Shown: piece by piece, positions 8,082 to 15,450 of the stretch
Position numbering within the stretch: the first letter of the stretch is position 1
Layout: every line of letters starts with the position of its first letter
From: DAOTXN01 sp034435435
GTDB taxonomy: Bacteria > Chloroflexota > Anaerolineae > S140-20
Reading direction: 5' to 3'
NCBI GenBank assembly: GCA_034435435.1
Contig: DAOTXN010000180.1
Location: 1 to 19,759, forward strand
DNA: 19,759 bases
Position numbers and translations under genes: made by a program
The notes under the pieces: generated by a model
What the model was told of the DNA's origin: nothing
The model's input: the letters and a program-made list of their open reading frames with translations, nothing else
Databases searched by the model: none

Positions 8082-8114
8082 CCGCCCGCCGTTTTATCGG
8101 CGGGCGGGTTTTTT
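8082..8114 (+). terminator. Strong intrinsic terminator between DUF885 gene and surE
   Basis: CCGCCCGCCG (8082-8091) and CGGCGGGCGG (8098-8107) form a perfect 10-bp GC stem with a 6-nt loop, followed by G and six T (8109-8114). The last T residues overlap the surE stop codon (8113-8115) on the opposite strand, so the convergent genes abut it. Confidence 0.95.
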
Positions 8115-8931
8115 AACTTTCGCGGTGCAGCTTCTTTTCAAGCCGCCCCAGATTCACCCGCGCCGTCAAATCAATGCTGATAGGCGAAACCGAAACGACC
8201 TGGTCGACGATAAACGCATAAAGGTCCGAATTCGGTTCCAATTGCTCCCGGTTCAGCGCTTGTTCATAGTCAATAGGACTGGGCAGGGACAACGCCGTCC
8301 CCCGCGATGAGATCGGAACGAAATTGCGCTGGCGCGAGACGCGGGTCAATCGCCAGGGTGTATCAACCGTTGCGCCGGCCGGCACGTCCAGCTTGAGCAG
8401 GTCCACGTCAAAAGGCATCTGGTGGGTGAGCAGCAGTCGCGCAAATCGGGCCGTAAAGTGAGCCGCCACGCCAAAATTCACCTCGGTCGAGTGGCTCAAG
8501 TGGTGTTCTCGCTCCACGCCCAGCGATACGGCCAGCCCCACCACCCCAAAGGTGGCGGCCTCTAACGCCGCGCCGATGGTGCCAGAAACGGTCGTGCTGG
8601 TGCCCAGATTCTCTCCATAGTTAATGCCCGACACGACCAGGTCTGGTAAGCGCGGCGCTAATTCTAAAATGGCGTGTTGCACAACCTGGGCCGGCGATCC
8701 CTCCACTGCAAAGGCCGGAATGGATTCGCCATTCACTTTGATGGTTTCCTCATAAATACGTCCGGTGAACGAAGCCGGCATGCTACGCCCGGCAGCCGTC
8801 TGTTGCCAGCGCGGCGCGGCCACCACCAGCTCGCCCAGCGACCGCACAGCCGACACCGCGGCTAACAGCCCGGGTGAGCCGATCCCATCGTCGTTGGTGA
8901 TGAGAATGAGAGCAGAAGAAACTTTTTTCAT
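8113..8931 (-). CDS. surE: 5'/3'-nucleotidase SurE
   Basis: SurE is a metal-dependent phosphatase acting on nucleoside monophosphates. The 272-residue protein shows the N-terminal ITNDDGIGSPG loop (metal-binding D14 and D15) and VVSGINYGENLG (residues 99-110, metal-binding N104), then SGTIGAALEA, all hallmarks of the family. The usual Ser-Gly in the first loop region is represented by QQTAAG (43-48). A TTG two codons upstream is in frame, but ATG at 8931 is chosen since AAGGA lies 6 nt before it, whereas the TTG would touch that site. It is convergent with the DUF885 gene, and its stop lies in the terminator T-tract. The other side is a decayed kinase gene, so surE appears to be monocistronic. 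Confidence 0.95.
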   Translation of the reverse strand: MKKVSSALILITNDDGIGSPGLLAAVSAVRSLGELVVAAPRWQQTAAGRSMPASFTGRIYEETIKVNGESIPAFAVEGSPAQVVQHAILELAPRLPDLVVSGINYGENLGTSTTVSGTIGAALEAATFGVVGLAVSLGVEREHHLSHSTEVNFGVAAHFTARFARLLLTHQMPFDVDLLKLDVPAGATVDTPWRLTRVSRQRNFVPISSRGTALSLPSPIDYEQALNREQLEPNSDLYAFIVDQVVSVSPISIDLTARVNLGRLEKKLHRES

Positions 8932-9094
8932 AAGCAATCCTTGGAGAAGGATTTCACTCTATGCGCACTCGTAATATCGCCAAATCGTCTCAAGGAATGG
9001 TTGGTGTTGGGTTGGGAATAGGTTTGCTTTTGACCGACCAAAGACTCATTTGGTTGGGAGGCTCGTTTGTTTTCCCCTGGCGCTCCGGCGCAAT

Positions 9095-9123
9095 ACTATA
9101 GCAGCAAATCGAAATTTCCACAA
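9095..9123 (-). promoter_or_regulatory. Possible promoter for surE
   Basis: On the minus strand TTGTGG (9123-9118) and TATAGT (9100-9095) are spaced 17 nt apart. This would give a leader of about 155 nt before the surE ATG. The -35 matches only moderately. Confidence 0.3.
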
Positions 9124-9133
9124 CTGTCTTGCC

Positions 9134-10029
9134 CCGTTCTGGACGAAAATCTCGTTTCCCATTAAATCCGTTGCAGAAATCAGCGGAAAAAGTGGCGCAG
9201 CTCATTTTGCGGTCGTGTTGGTCGCTGTGGGCGGTGTGGCCCTCGTCGCACGCCAGACCACTACCAGCGAGTTGCACCGCCTGCGGCAGGGCGAAAACCA
9301 AGCCAGTGATAACGAGCAAGCCGCGCGTTTTGTCAGTTATTACGCCGCGAACGGAAGTTGGGACGGCGTGGCGGTTCTGGTCAACAGCGGACGCGGGCAG
9401 GGGAGCGGGCAAGGCGGCGGCCCTCCTATACACCTGGCCGACGTTGATGGGCGTCTGGTCGTGGACACCCTCGAAAACCGGGTCGGCCAATACTCATCGG
9501 CAGAAGAGCTGGCCCAGGGCGCGCCGCTCCTCGTGGACGGACAGCCGGTGGGGACGCTGTTCGTTGGCGGTCTGGGCGTCGCCTCGCTGAGTCAGGCCGA
9601 ACAGACCTTTCTCCACCGCGTGCAGCGCGCTCTGGCCGACGCCGGCGAGCTGGCGCTGCAACGCGCGGTCCAGGGTTTTCAGACGCAGGCCCACGCAGTC
9701 GGCGTCGCGCTAACTGCGCACATGCAGCCGCTGCCTCGCGTGCACGCCGACGCCGCACGCCTGGAGCAAGTGCTGGGCATTTTGCTGGACAACGCTCTGC
9801 GCCACACGCCTGAAGGAGGACGCAAGTCTCAGCAATCGGACGCGACGGAGAGATCTGGCTCGATGTGCAAGACAACGGCGCGGGGATTTCGCCCGAGGCG
9901 CTGTCCTGCGTATTTGACCGCTTTTACCGCGTCAAAAACGGGACATCCCAGCCTGGTGGAAGCGGGTTGGGACTGGCGAATCAGGCGGCGGGTAGGATGG
10001 ACAGGATGTCCTGGGCGATGTGTTCTTGA
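9134..10029 (+). pseudogene. Degenerate sensor histidine kinase (BaeS-like), internally deleted and frameshifted
   Basis: In one frame there is a membrane helix (about 9200-9253, AHFAVVLVAVGGVALVAR) and an extracytoplasmic sensor segment (to about 9625). A kinase N-box region follows immediately (HADAARLEQVLGILLDNALRHTPEGG in two parts, about 9740-9820). The HAMP and HisKA domains expected between them, including the phospho-accepting His, are missing; the join lies at about 9635-9665. The frame then breaks near 9815-9822. In the shifted frame the G1 box (VQDNGAGISPEAL, from about 9859) and G2 box (GSGLGLA, about 9961-9981) follow. The gene ends at a stop at 10027-10029 without the final ATPase strand, colliding with the 3' end of the NB-ARC gene. 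No sound start codon is identifiable and no response regulator is adjacent. The protein would be non-functional. Confidence 0.85.
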
Positions 10030-11843
10030 CCGGTTTCAGACGCCAGTTGCGCCAGGCAGTACAGCACGTCGGTCGGCGTCACGCCCTGGGGCGCCCAGCT
10101 CAGGTACTGTTCGGCTTCCTCCACACAGGCCTGGCTCTGCGCCGCGTCTCCACACCGGTGTGACGCCATCCCCAAAACGACCAGCAGCTCGATGATGCAG
10201 ATAGGATCGCCGAGGCGGCGGGCAGAAGCGAGCACGCCATGACACAGGGCCCATGCGGCGTCAAAGTAGCCTTGCGCCAGCGCGACTTGCCCCAGCCTGG
10301 CCGTGATGGCGAAAATCATAGGTTCGTCGCGTGTGGACTGATAATACCCCAGCGCCTCTTTTAGCCAACGCTCCGCCATTTCTAGCTCGCCGCGCTCCCG
10401 CGCAATGTCTCCCAGGTCCATCTTTGCGCGGGCGGCGGCGGCGGCATCCTCGGCCCGTTCGAGCACCGCCAGCGCCTGCTCAAGCTCGCGCTGCGCCGCT
10501 TGCAGGTCATTCCAACGCCGGTCGCGTTGCCGGACGAACCACGTCTGGAAGCGCGCCGCGCTCAACTCATCTCCCAGGGCGGCGGCCAGCGCGGCCCCCT
10601 CCCGGTTCAAAGCGATGGCGTCGTTCCAGTATCCTCGCCGGGCCATCCAGTCCGCGATAGCGAACAGGATAGATGCGCCGGGTTGGAGGATCTGGCGCTG
10701 CCAGCACTTGCGCAGCGTCGCCGTGATGCTCGGCAGCTCGGTCTCCAGAATCTTTGTGACCTCCTGCTGCCTATAGGCCGTTTGTCCTGTCAAGAGCGCG
10801 TGATAAAAATCCAGCAAGCGTTTCTGCGCCTGATCGCGTTGGGCCGGATTTTCCTGCCACTGCCCGGCGGCGAAGGCGCGGGTCAATGGATGCAGGCTGT
10901 AGAACGGCAATTGCCCCGACTCGTGAATGGGTTCCAGCATGGACATAACCAGGAGCTGATCCAGAGCGGCGTCCAGGTCTGCGCCATGTAGGTCGCTAAT
11001 GGCCGCGATGCTGGCCTGCGAGGCCGGGGCGGCAAAGAGCGACGCCGCACACAGCACCCGTCTGGCCTGGGACGACAACGCGGCCCATGAGCGCGCCACA
11101 AGATCGTCGAGGATCTTGGCGGCCCGGGGTAGCGTTGCGAGGGCCGCATCCAGAGACAGATCCGAGCGCTTGATTTGCCCGACGGCCCATGTGATCGCCA
11201 GCGGTACGCCGCCCACAGCCTGGCACAACCGCAGCAAGTCACGGTTTTCGGCCCGCTCGAGGGCCGTCAACCCCACGCACGCGCTCTTTAACCGAATGAG
11301 ATCCACGCCATCGGCCTCGACCAACCGGTTGAGGCTCACCGGCCAGGCCTGCACCGGTTTGTGCTCGGGCGCGGTCGTGATTGCCGCAGACGGCGCGGGC
11401 AAGCGCAGCAAAAAAAGGGCAAGCTGATGGTCAACTACCTGATCAAAGCTGTCCACGATGAGCAGTGTGGGTCGGGCTTGCAGCAGATTGAGGATTTCCC
11501 GGCGCTTTTCGGGCAGGGTGCGGCGAGACAGACCGGTGTAGCCCCATACGCGGGCCAGCGTATCGAGCACATCCTCCAGTGACAGGGCGCGCTGCGCGGC
11601 GCTGGTCCAAACGCCGGCCTCAAAGCGTGGAGTATCCCGTTCGGCGCGTATGCACTGATGGGCCACTTCAAGCGCCAGAGCGGTCTTGCCTATGCCTTCG
11701 GGACCGCCAATGCTGACCAGCGTCGCCCCTGAGCGCAGCGCTGCGAACACCAGTGACTTTTCGGCCACACGACCCACGAACGAGCTGCGCGGCGGTAAAT
11801 TGTGATACGGAGACGAATGAGAAACTCGAGTGGACACTGTCAC
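9981..11843 (-). CDS. NB-ARC/STAND-type ATPase with C-terminal TPR region
   Basis: This 620-residue protein has the layout of a STAND signalling ATPase. An N-terminal FVGR motif (22-25) precedes a Walker A loop GGPEGIGKT (46-54) and Walker B TLLIVDSFDQ (126-135; D131). VGGVPLAI near residue 212 corresponds to the GxP motif of NB-ARC proteins, followed by a winged-helix-like segment and helical TPR-type repeats from about 340 to the end. No N-terminal effector domain and no DNA-binding output domain is seen, so its output is unknown. The start is uncertain: GTG at 11843 follows a G-rich stretch, and another GTG lies 6 nt inside. The C-terminus overlaps, antisense, the relic of a histidine kinase, suggesting that a rearrangement created the present 3' end. 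It diverges from the DUF5667-like gene. Confidence 0.82.
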   Translation of the reverse strand: MTVSTRVSHSSPYHNLPPRSSFVGRVAEKSLVFAALRSGATLVSIGGPEGIGKTALALEVAHQCIRAERDTPRFEAGVWTSAAQRALSLEDVLDTLARVWGYTGLSRRTLPEKRREILNLLQARPTLLIVDSFDQVVDHQLALFLLRLPAPSAAITTAPEHKPVQAWPVSLNRLVEADGVDLIRLKSACVGLTALERAENRDLLRLCQAVGGVPLAITWAVGQIKRSDLSLDAALATLPRAAKILDDLVARSWAALSSQARRVLCAASLFAAPASQASIAAISDLHGADLDAALDQLLVMSMLEPIHESGQLPFYSLHPLTRAFAAGQWQENPAQRDQAQKRLLDFYHALLTGQTAYRQQEVTKILETELPSITATLRKCWQRQILQPGASILFAIADWMARRGYWNDAIALNREGAALAAALGDELSAARFQTWFVRQRDRRWNDLQAAQRELEQALAVLERAEDAAAAARAKMDLGDIARERGELEMAERWLKEALGYYQSTRDEPMIFAITARLGQVALAQGYFDAAWALCHGVLASARRLGDPICIIELLVVLGMASHRCGDAAQSQACVEEAEQYLSWAPQGVTPTDVLYCLAQLASETGQEHIAQDILSILPAA

Positions 11844-11868
11844 CCCCCACCGGCCCTCTCACTCGTCC

Positions 11869-11897
11869 AGTATAGCACCAGGCAGGCGAATGTACAA
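11869..11897 (-). promoter_or_regulatory. Promoter of the NB-ARC/TPR gene
   Basis: On the minus strand TTGTAC (11897-11892) and TATACT (11874-11869) are spaced exactly 17 nt apart. Transcription would begin close to 11862, giving a short leader before the GTG at 11843. Confidence 0.65.
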
Positions 11898-12059
11898 CCG
11901 GAAAAGCGCGAGCGTTTCGTAGATGTGGAATGCCGCCAGCAGTTCGGCCGGAGAGCGGCCATTGGACACAATTCCCCACGACGGCCGTATGGTTTTCACC
12001 AAATCAGCGTCTTGAATAGAAACGACCGATCCCCTGAGGCTATTTTTAAGGAGGCCAAG

Positions 12060-13040
12060 ATGTTACTCGTATTGCTAAAAACGGCATTGATCCTCACATT
12101 GACCTTCGGTTCGGTGGGCGGTGTGACGGCGATTTCGGCCGATAGCCTGCCCAATTCGGCTCTCTATCCGACGAAACTGGCTGTGGAGCAGGTGCGGTTG
12201 CAGTTGGCTTCAAGCCCTTCAGACAAGGCCGAGCTGCATCTGGAATTCGCCCAGACCCGGCTCAAGGAGATGGAGCGTATGGCGTGGGCAGGTGAAGCGC
12301 CCGACGAGGCCATGATGAAGCGCCTCCAGACTCATCTACAACAAGGACTCCACTTTGCCGCTCAAGCGCCCGATGAGGCCATGCTGCGTTGGATGGTCAA
12401 AGCTCAACAAATGGCCCAAGAACAGGAGCAGAAATTGATCCAAGTTCGGCTCCAAACGGGTCGCGCCGCTCACGAACCCCTGCAACAAGCCCTAGACGCC
12501 TTGGATCAATGGCAACTAGAGTTGGACGGCGGTCTGCTGGACCCACAGACCTTCCGTTGGCGGCACAACTTGCAGCGTCCCGAGGACGCACCCGAGTTGC
12601 CTGATGTTGCACCGGAACCATCGCGCGAAGGTCCAGGTCCTGGTGAGCCGGGCGGCGGTCAAGATTGCGACGGCACGCTATGCTTGCCGACAGGCGACCA
12701 AAACCAGTATGGACAGGATCAAGACACCGACCCCGGTCAATATGGCCCTGGCGAACCAGGCGGCAACCCTGCTGCTTGTGCGGGCGAGGACTGTGAGCCG
12801 GTCGGCGACCAACATCAGTACGGCCCGCAGCCTGACCAGCCCGGAGCGGGCGAGCCGGGCTATGCTAACGACTGCGATGGCACGCTGTGTCTACCGACGG
12901 GCGACCAAAATCAGTATGGCCCTGGCGAGCAAGGCGGCGGCCAGGAGTGTGACGGCACGGCCTGCCTGCCAGTCGGCGACGAGCATCAGTATGGGCAGGA
13001 AGACGGTTCTGGCGGCAACGGCAATGGTTCCCAACCATAA
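12060..13040 (+). CDS. Exported DUF5667-like protein with four Cys-x4-Cys tail repeats
   Basis: This 326-residue protein has an N-terminal hydrophobic segment (residues 2-27, LLVLLKTALILTLTFGSVGG) acting as signal or anchor. A DUF5667-like helical domain follows (about 28-130, beginning ADSLPNSALYPTKLAVEQ), and then helices to about 172. From 188 on, the tail is Gly/Pro/Gln/Asp-rich and carries four units of the form C-x4-C followed by a GDxxQYG segment: Cys pairs at 203/208, 240/245, 272/277 and 297/302. The tail would lie outside the cytoplasm, where disulfides or metal binding are possible. The ATG at 12060 is chosen for AAGGAGG 5 nt upstream and for the signal it begins; the open frame extends further 5' but crosses the divergent promoter. 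DUF5667 genes commonly sit near ECF sigma factors; none is visible here. Confidence 0.8.
   Translation: MLLVLLKTALILTLTFGSVGGVTAISADSLPNSALYPTKLAVEQVRLQLASSPSDKAELHLEFAQTRLKEMERMAWAGEAPDEAMMKRLQTHLQQGLHFAAQAPDEAMLRWMVKAQQMAQEQEQKLIQVRLQTGRAAHEPLQQALDALDQWQLELDGGLLDPQTFRWRHNLQRPEDAPELPDVAPEPSREGPGPGEPGGGQDCDGTLCLPTGDQNQYGQDQDTDPGQYGPGEPGGNPAACAGEDCEPVGDQHQYGPQPDQPGAGEPGYANDCDGTLCLPTGDQNQYGPGEQGGGQECDGTACLPVGDEHQYGQEDGSGGNGNGSQP
12663..13010 (+). repeat. Coding repeats of the CDGTxCLPxGDxxQYG type
   Basis: Four units begin at about 12663, 12777, 12870 and 12945. The first and third are almost identical in protein (CDGTLCLPTGDQNQYG) but differ at several synonymous third positions. The second is the most diverged (CAGEDCEPVGDQHQYG) and the fourth is intermediate. 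Synonymous drift between units 1 and 3 suggests old duplications kept by selection on the protein. Confidence 0.85.
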
Positions 13041-13090
13041 AGCACCCATGACCGATCTGAAAACGCCCTAAAAAAGTTAGAGAGGCAGCA

Positions 13091-13126
13091 AAACGAGTTC
13101 GCGAGCGCCCGCGAACTCGTTTTTTT
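13091..13126 (+). terminator. Bidirectional intrinsic terminator
   Basis: AAACGAGTTCGCG (13091-13103) and CGCGAACTCGTTT (13110-13122) form a perfect 13-bp stem with a 6-nt loop, followed by a T run to 13126. It lies between the convergent DUF5667-like and aldolase genes. Four T residues on the minus strand let it serve both. Confidence 0.95.
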
Positions 13127-13167
13127 GATGGCCCAGTCAAGCCTGGCCTAATCGCCGTCGGACGCGA

Positions 13168-14118
13168 TCAAGTCAATGCAGCGCGGACCGTCTCTAATTG
13201 GCCGGCGCTGCCCAGTTTTTCATTCTTGTGGGCGATAAAGTTGGCATACTCGGCCACGAAAACCTTGCCCGGATCGCGAAAGTCGAACTTGGCGGGTTGA
13301 TCGCGGAAGAACTCGCGGTGCACGCGCGTCCACACCAGCCGCCCGTCTGTGTCAATGTTGACTTTGGTCACGCCCAGCGGCACGGCCGTGGCGAACTCGT
13401 CTTCGTCCACGCCGCGCGCCGATGGGTCCAATGCGCCTCCGGCGGCGTTGATGCGCAGAACCTCTTCTTGCGGCACCGATGACGAGCCGTGCATCACGAG
13501 CGGAAAGCCAGGCAAGCGCTTTTGGATCTCGGTCAGGCGGTCAAAATGCAGACCCTGCTTGCCCTTGAACTTGTACGCGCCGTGGCTGGTGCCGATGGCC
13601 ACGGCCAGGCTGTCGCAGCCGCTGCGCTCGACAAAGGCCCTCGCCTCGTCGGGGTCGGTCAGCATGGCGTGTTTTTCGTCCACTTTGATGTCTTCTTCGA
13701 CGCCGCCCAACATACCCAACTCGGCCTCGACGCTGATACCCTTGGCGTGGGCCCGCTCGACCACGCGCCGGGTGATGGCGACGTTTTCTTCAAAGGGATG
13801 GTGTGAAGCGTCGATCATCACCGAGCTATAAAAGCCCGAGTCGATACAGTCGTAGCAGGTCTCTTCGTCGCCGTGGTCCAGGTGTACGGCAAAGATGACC
13901 TGGGGATAGATCTCTTCGGCGGCGCGAATGATGGCCTCGATCATCTTGACGTTGGCATATTTGCGGGAGCCTTTGGAGATCTGGACGATAAAGGGGGCCT
14001 GGGACGCCAGGTTGCCCTGGAACAGGCCCAGCGCCTGTTCCATATTGTTGATGTTGTACGCGCCGACGGCAAATTTGCCATAGGCTATCTGGAACAATTC
14101 TGCTGTCGTGACAATCAT
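13168..14118 (-). CDS. fba: Class II fructose-bisphosphate aldolase
   Basis: The enzyme is a zinc-dependent aldolase interconverting fructose 1,6-bisphosphate with dihydroxyacetone phosphate and glyceraldehyde 3-phosphate. The 316-residue protein shows HLDHG at 79-83 (catalytic D81 and zinc ligand H82), VEAELGMLGG at about 130-139, GTSHGAY at 176-182 (zinc H179), MHGSS at 209-213 (zinc H210) and TKVNIDTDGR near the substrate phosphate. The ATG at 14118 is selected because GAGGAGG lies 7 nt before it; the frame remains open 10 codons further upstream. It is the last gene of a minus-strand run behind rpe, with a 43-nt gap. A related sugar-bisphosphate aldolase substrate cannot be excluded from sequence alone. 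Confidence 0.93.
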   Translation of the reverse strand: MIVTTAELFQIAYGKFAVGAYNINNMEQALGLFQGNLASQAPFIVQISKGSRKYANVKMIEAIIRAAEEIYPQVIFAVHLDHGDEETCYDCIDSGFYSSVMIDASHHPFEENVAITRRVVERAHAKGISVEAELGMLGGVEEDIKVDEKHAMLTDPDEARAFVERSGCDSLAVAIGTSHGAYKFKGKQGLHFDRLTEIQKRLPGFPLVMHGSSSVPQEEVLRINAAGGALDPSARGVDEDEFATAVPLGVTKVNIDTDGRLVWTRVHREFFRDQPAKFDFRDPGKVFVAEYANFIAHKNEKLGSAGQLETVRAALT

Positions 14119-14136
14119 TTGCTTTCCTCCTCTCAT

Positions 14137-14170
14137 CACGAATGACACGAAAAGACGAATTTCACGAAAA
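14137..14170. repeat. Tandem 17-bp repeat at the rpe-fba junction
   Basis: CACGAATGACACGAAAA (14137-14153) is followed directly by GACGAATTTCACGAAAA (14154-14170), 14 of 17 bases matching. The second unit includes the rpe stop codon (14162-14164) and its last codons. The core is a repeated CACGAA word. Confidence 0.6.
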
Positions 14171-14836
14171 TCCTACGTGTTTCAAACCTGCGATCCCCGC
14201 TCGCAACCGGCGGATATTGTCGCCGATTGAGCCGTAAAAGATGGCCGCCCCCGCCACCAACACCGTTGCACCGGCTGTAACCACCTCAGGAGCCGTGTCA
14301 GAGTTGACGCCGCCATCCACTTCCAACTCGGCCGGAGAGCCGATCTGGTCCAGTATGCGGCGCAGGCGGGCGATTTTGGCTGTGCTGCTGGGGAGGTACG
14401 CTTGCCCGCCAAAGCCCGGATCCACCGACATCACCAACACCAAGTCTACCTGGGGCAAAATTTCTTCCAGCGCCGATAGGGGTGTGGCAGGGTTGAGAGT
14501 GACGCCGGCCCGGACGCCCAGTTCTTTGATGTGCTGGATGGTGCGGTGCAAGTGCGGGCAGGTCTCTACGTGCACGGTCAGTCCATCGGCGCCGGCCTGG
14601 GCAAAGTCGGCCAGATAGCGCTCGGGCTGTTCGATCATCAAGTGCACGTCCAGTGTCAGGCGAGTGGCCTGCCGCAAAGCTCGCACCACCAGTGGGCCGA
14701 CGGTGAGATTGGGCGCGAAATGCCCGTCCATCACGTCCACGTGGATCCAATCGGCGCCGGCCGTTTCGGCCTCCTGGACTTGTTCGCCCAGGCGGGCGAA
14801 ATCGGCGGATAAAATCGAGGGCGCAATCTTGACCAT
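14162..14836 (-). CDS. rpe: Ribulose-phosphate 3-epimerase
   Basis: The enzyme interconverts ribulose 5-phosphate and xylulose 5-phosphate in the pentose phosphate (or Calvin) pathway. The 224-residue TIM-barrel protein starts with KIAPSILSADF and carries the metal and catalytic set H32, D34 (in HVDVMDG), H65 (in DVHLM) and D174 (in VDGG). The phosphate loop reads VMSVDPGFGGQ, where many homologues have Asn in place of that Asp. The start ATG has AAGGG about 7 nt upstream. It lies 30 nt after the copper chaperone gene and 43 nt before the aldolase gene, so it is co-transcribed with both. Its pairing with a class II aldolase is typical of pentose/triose phosphate clusters. Confidence 0.96.
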   Translation of the reverse strand: MVKIAPSILSADFARLGEQVQEAETAGADWIHVDVMDGHFAPNLTVGPLVVRALRQATRLTLDVHLMIEQPERYLADFAQAGADGLTVHVETCPHLHRTIQHIKELGVRAGVTLNPATPLSALEEILPQVDLVLVMSVDPGFGGQAYLPSSTAKIARLRRILDQIGSPAELEVDGGVNSDTAPEVVTAGATVLVAGAAIFYGSIGDNIRRLRAGIAGLKHVGFS

Positions 14837-14866
14837 TGCAAAACCCTTGTCAAACGTCGCCAGCCA

Positions 14867-15310
14867 TTACGGCTCGCGTATCTCGGCGTTCACGCCGACC
14901 TGGCCTGACTTTTCAAAGACCAGCGTCAGGGCTATCGATGCACCCTGCTCAAGCGGCGATTTGAGACGAATGAGCATGAGATGCAGGCCTCCGGGCTTGA
15001 GCTCGACCGAACCGCCGGCGGGAATCTCGATGACGCCGCCCTCGACGGGGTGCATTGACATCACGTCGCCTTCGAGCATGGATTGGTGCAGCTCTACCAC
15101 TTCGCACACGTCGGTTTTGGCGGCAATGAGCTTGTCGTCTTGGTCGCCATCGTTCTTGATCACCATATAGACTGCGCCGGCCTCGGTCATCTGAGGTGAG
15201 GGTCGTCCCCACACGTTTTCAACTCTGATGTCTGGCCCATGGGCCTTTGTAGCGCCGCAAGCGGTCAATAGCATCAGTGCAATGCCCAGCTCGATAGGCC
15301 GTTTTCCCAT
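14867..15310 (-). CDS. PCuAC-type periplasmic copper chaperone lipoprotein
   Basis: The family binds Cu(I) outside the cytoplasm and helps load the CuA or CuB centre of cytochrome oxidase. The 147-residue protein has a lipoprotein signal with lipobox LTAC (Cys18). The copper ligand pattern is H75, M86 (H-x10-M), then H110-x-M112 in GGLHLMLIRL, with the conserved PVEGGVIEIPAGG between. An in-frame ATG further upstream would be read through the inserted mobile element. The ATG at 15310 is preferred since it starts the signal peptide and has AAAGGGTG upstream. It follows sco, whose product works in the same oxidase assembly step. A 100-bp MITE-like insertion now separates the two. Confidence 0.92.
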   Translation of the reverse strand: MGKRPIELGIALMLLTACGATKAHGPDIRVENVWGRPSPQMTEAGAVYMVIKNDGDQDDKLIAAKTDVCEVVELHQSMLEGDVMSMHPVEGGVIEIPAGGSVELKPGGLHLMLIRLKSPLEQGASIALTLVFEKSGQVGVNAEIREP

Positions 15311-15347
15311 CGTCGTCACCCTTTCTATTTTGGCGTTAAATTCATTC

Positions 15348-15447
15348 GGGTGTGTTTCAAATGAGTTGAGGGTTTGGTAGCCTAGCCCCTCGCGGGCGTT
15401 TTCAGCGGGCACAAGGCCCTAAACTACAACCGAAATGAAACACACCC
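15348..15447. mobile_element. MITE-like element with 12-bp terminal inverted repeats and 9-bp target duplication
   Basis: GGGTGTGTTTCA (15348-15359) and its exact complement TGAAACACACCC (15436-15447) bound a 100-bp segment. The inverted similarity extends imperfectly to about 30 bp. Directly outside, AATTCATTC occurs on both sides in the same orientation (15339-15347 and 15448-15456), as expected for a 9-bp target-site duplication. There is no open frame for a transposase, so mobilisation would be in trans. The right duplicate contains the sco stop codon (15451-15453), so the insertion fell at the end of sco without changing the protein. The parent transposon is not in the window; the IS4-type transposase at the right edge has no matching ends that I can see. 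Confidence 0.88.
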
Positions 15448-15450
15448 AAT

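Noticed and set aside
8990..9490. 166-codon minus-strand open frame
   Set aside because: It is antisense to the kinase relic, has no recognisable domain and low-complexity content; the sense strand shows real kinase motifs.
9820..10195. C-terminal continuation of the kinase open frame to 10195
   Set aside because: After the frameshift the frame reads as Arg/Pro/Ser-rich shadow of the ATPase gene; kinase motifs continue in the neighbouring frame instead.
11802..12059. Upstream extension of the DUF5667-like protein
   Set aside because: It overlaps the divergent ATPase promoter and start; the AAGGAGG and signal segment mark 12060 as the start.
12663..13010. CRISPR-like array
   Set aside because: The repeats lie in frame within a coding sequence, differ at synonymous sites and have uneven spacing; no cas genes are present.
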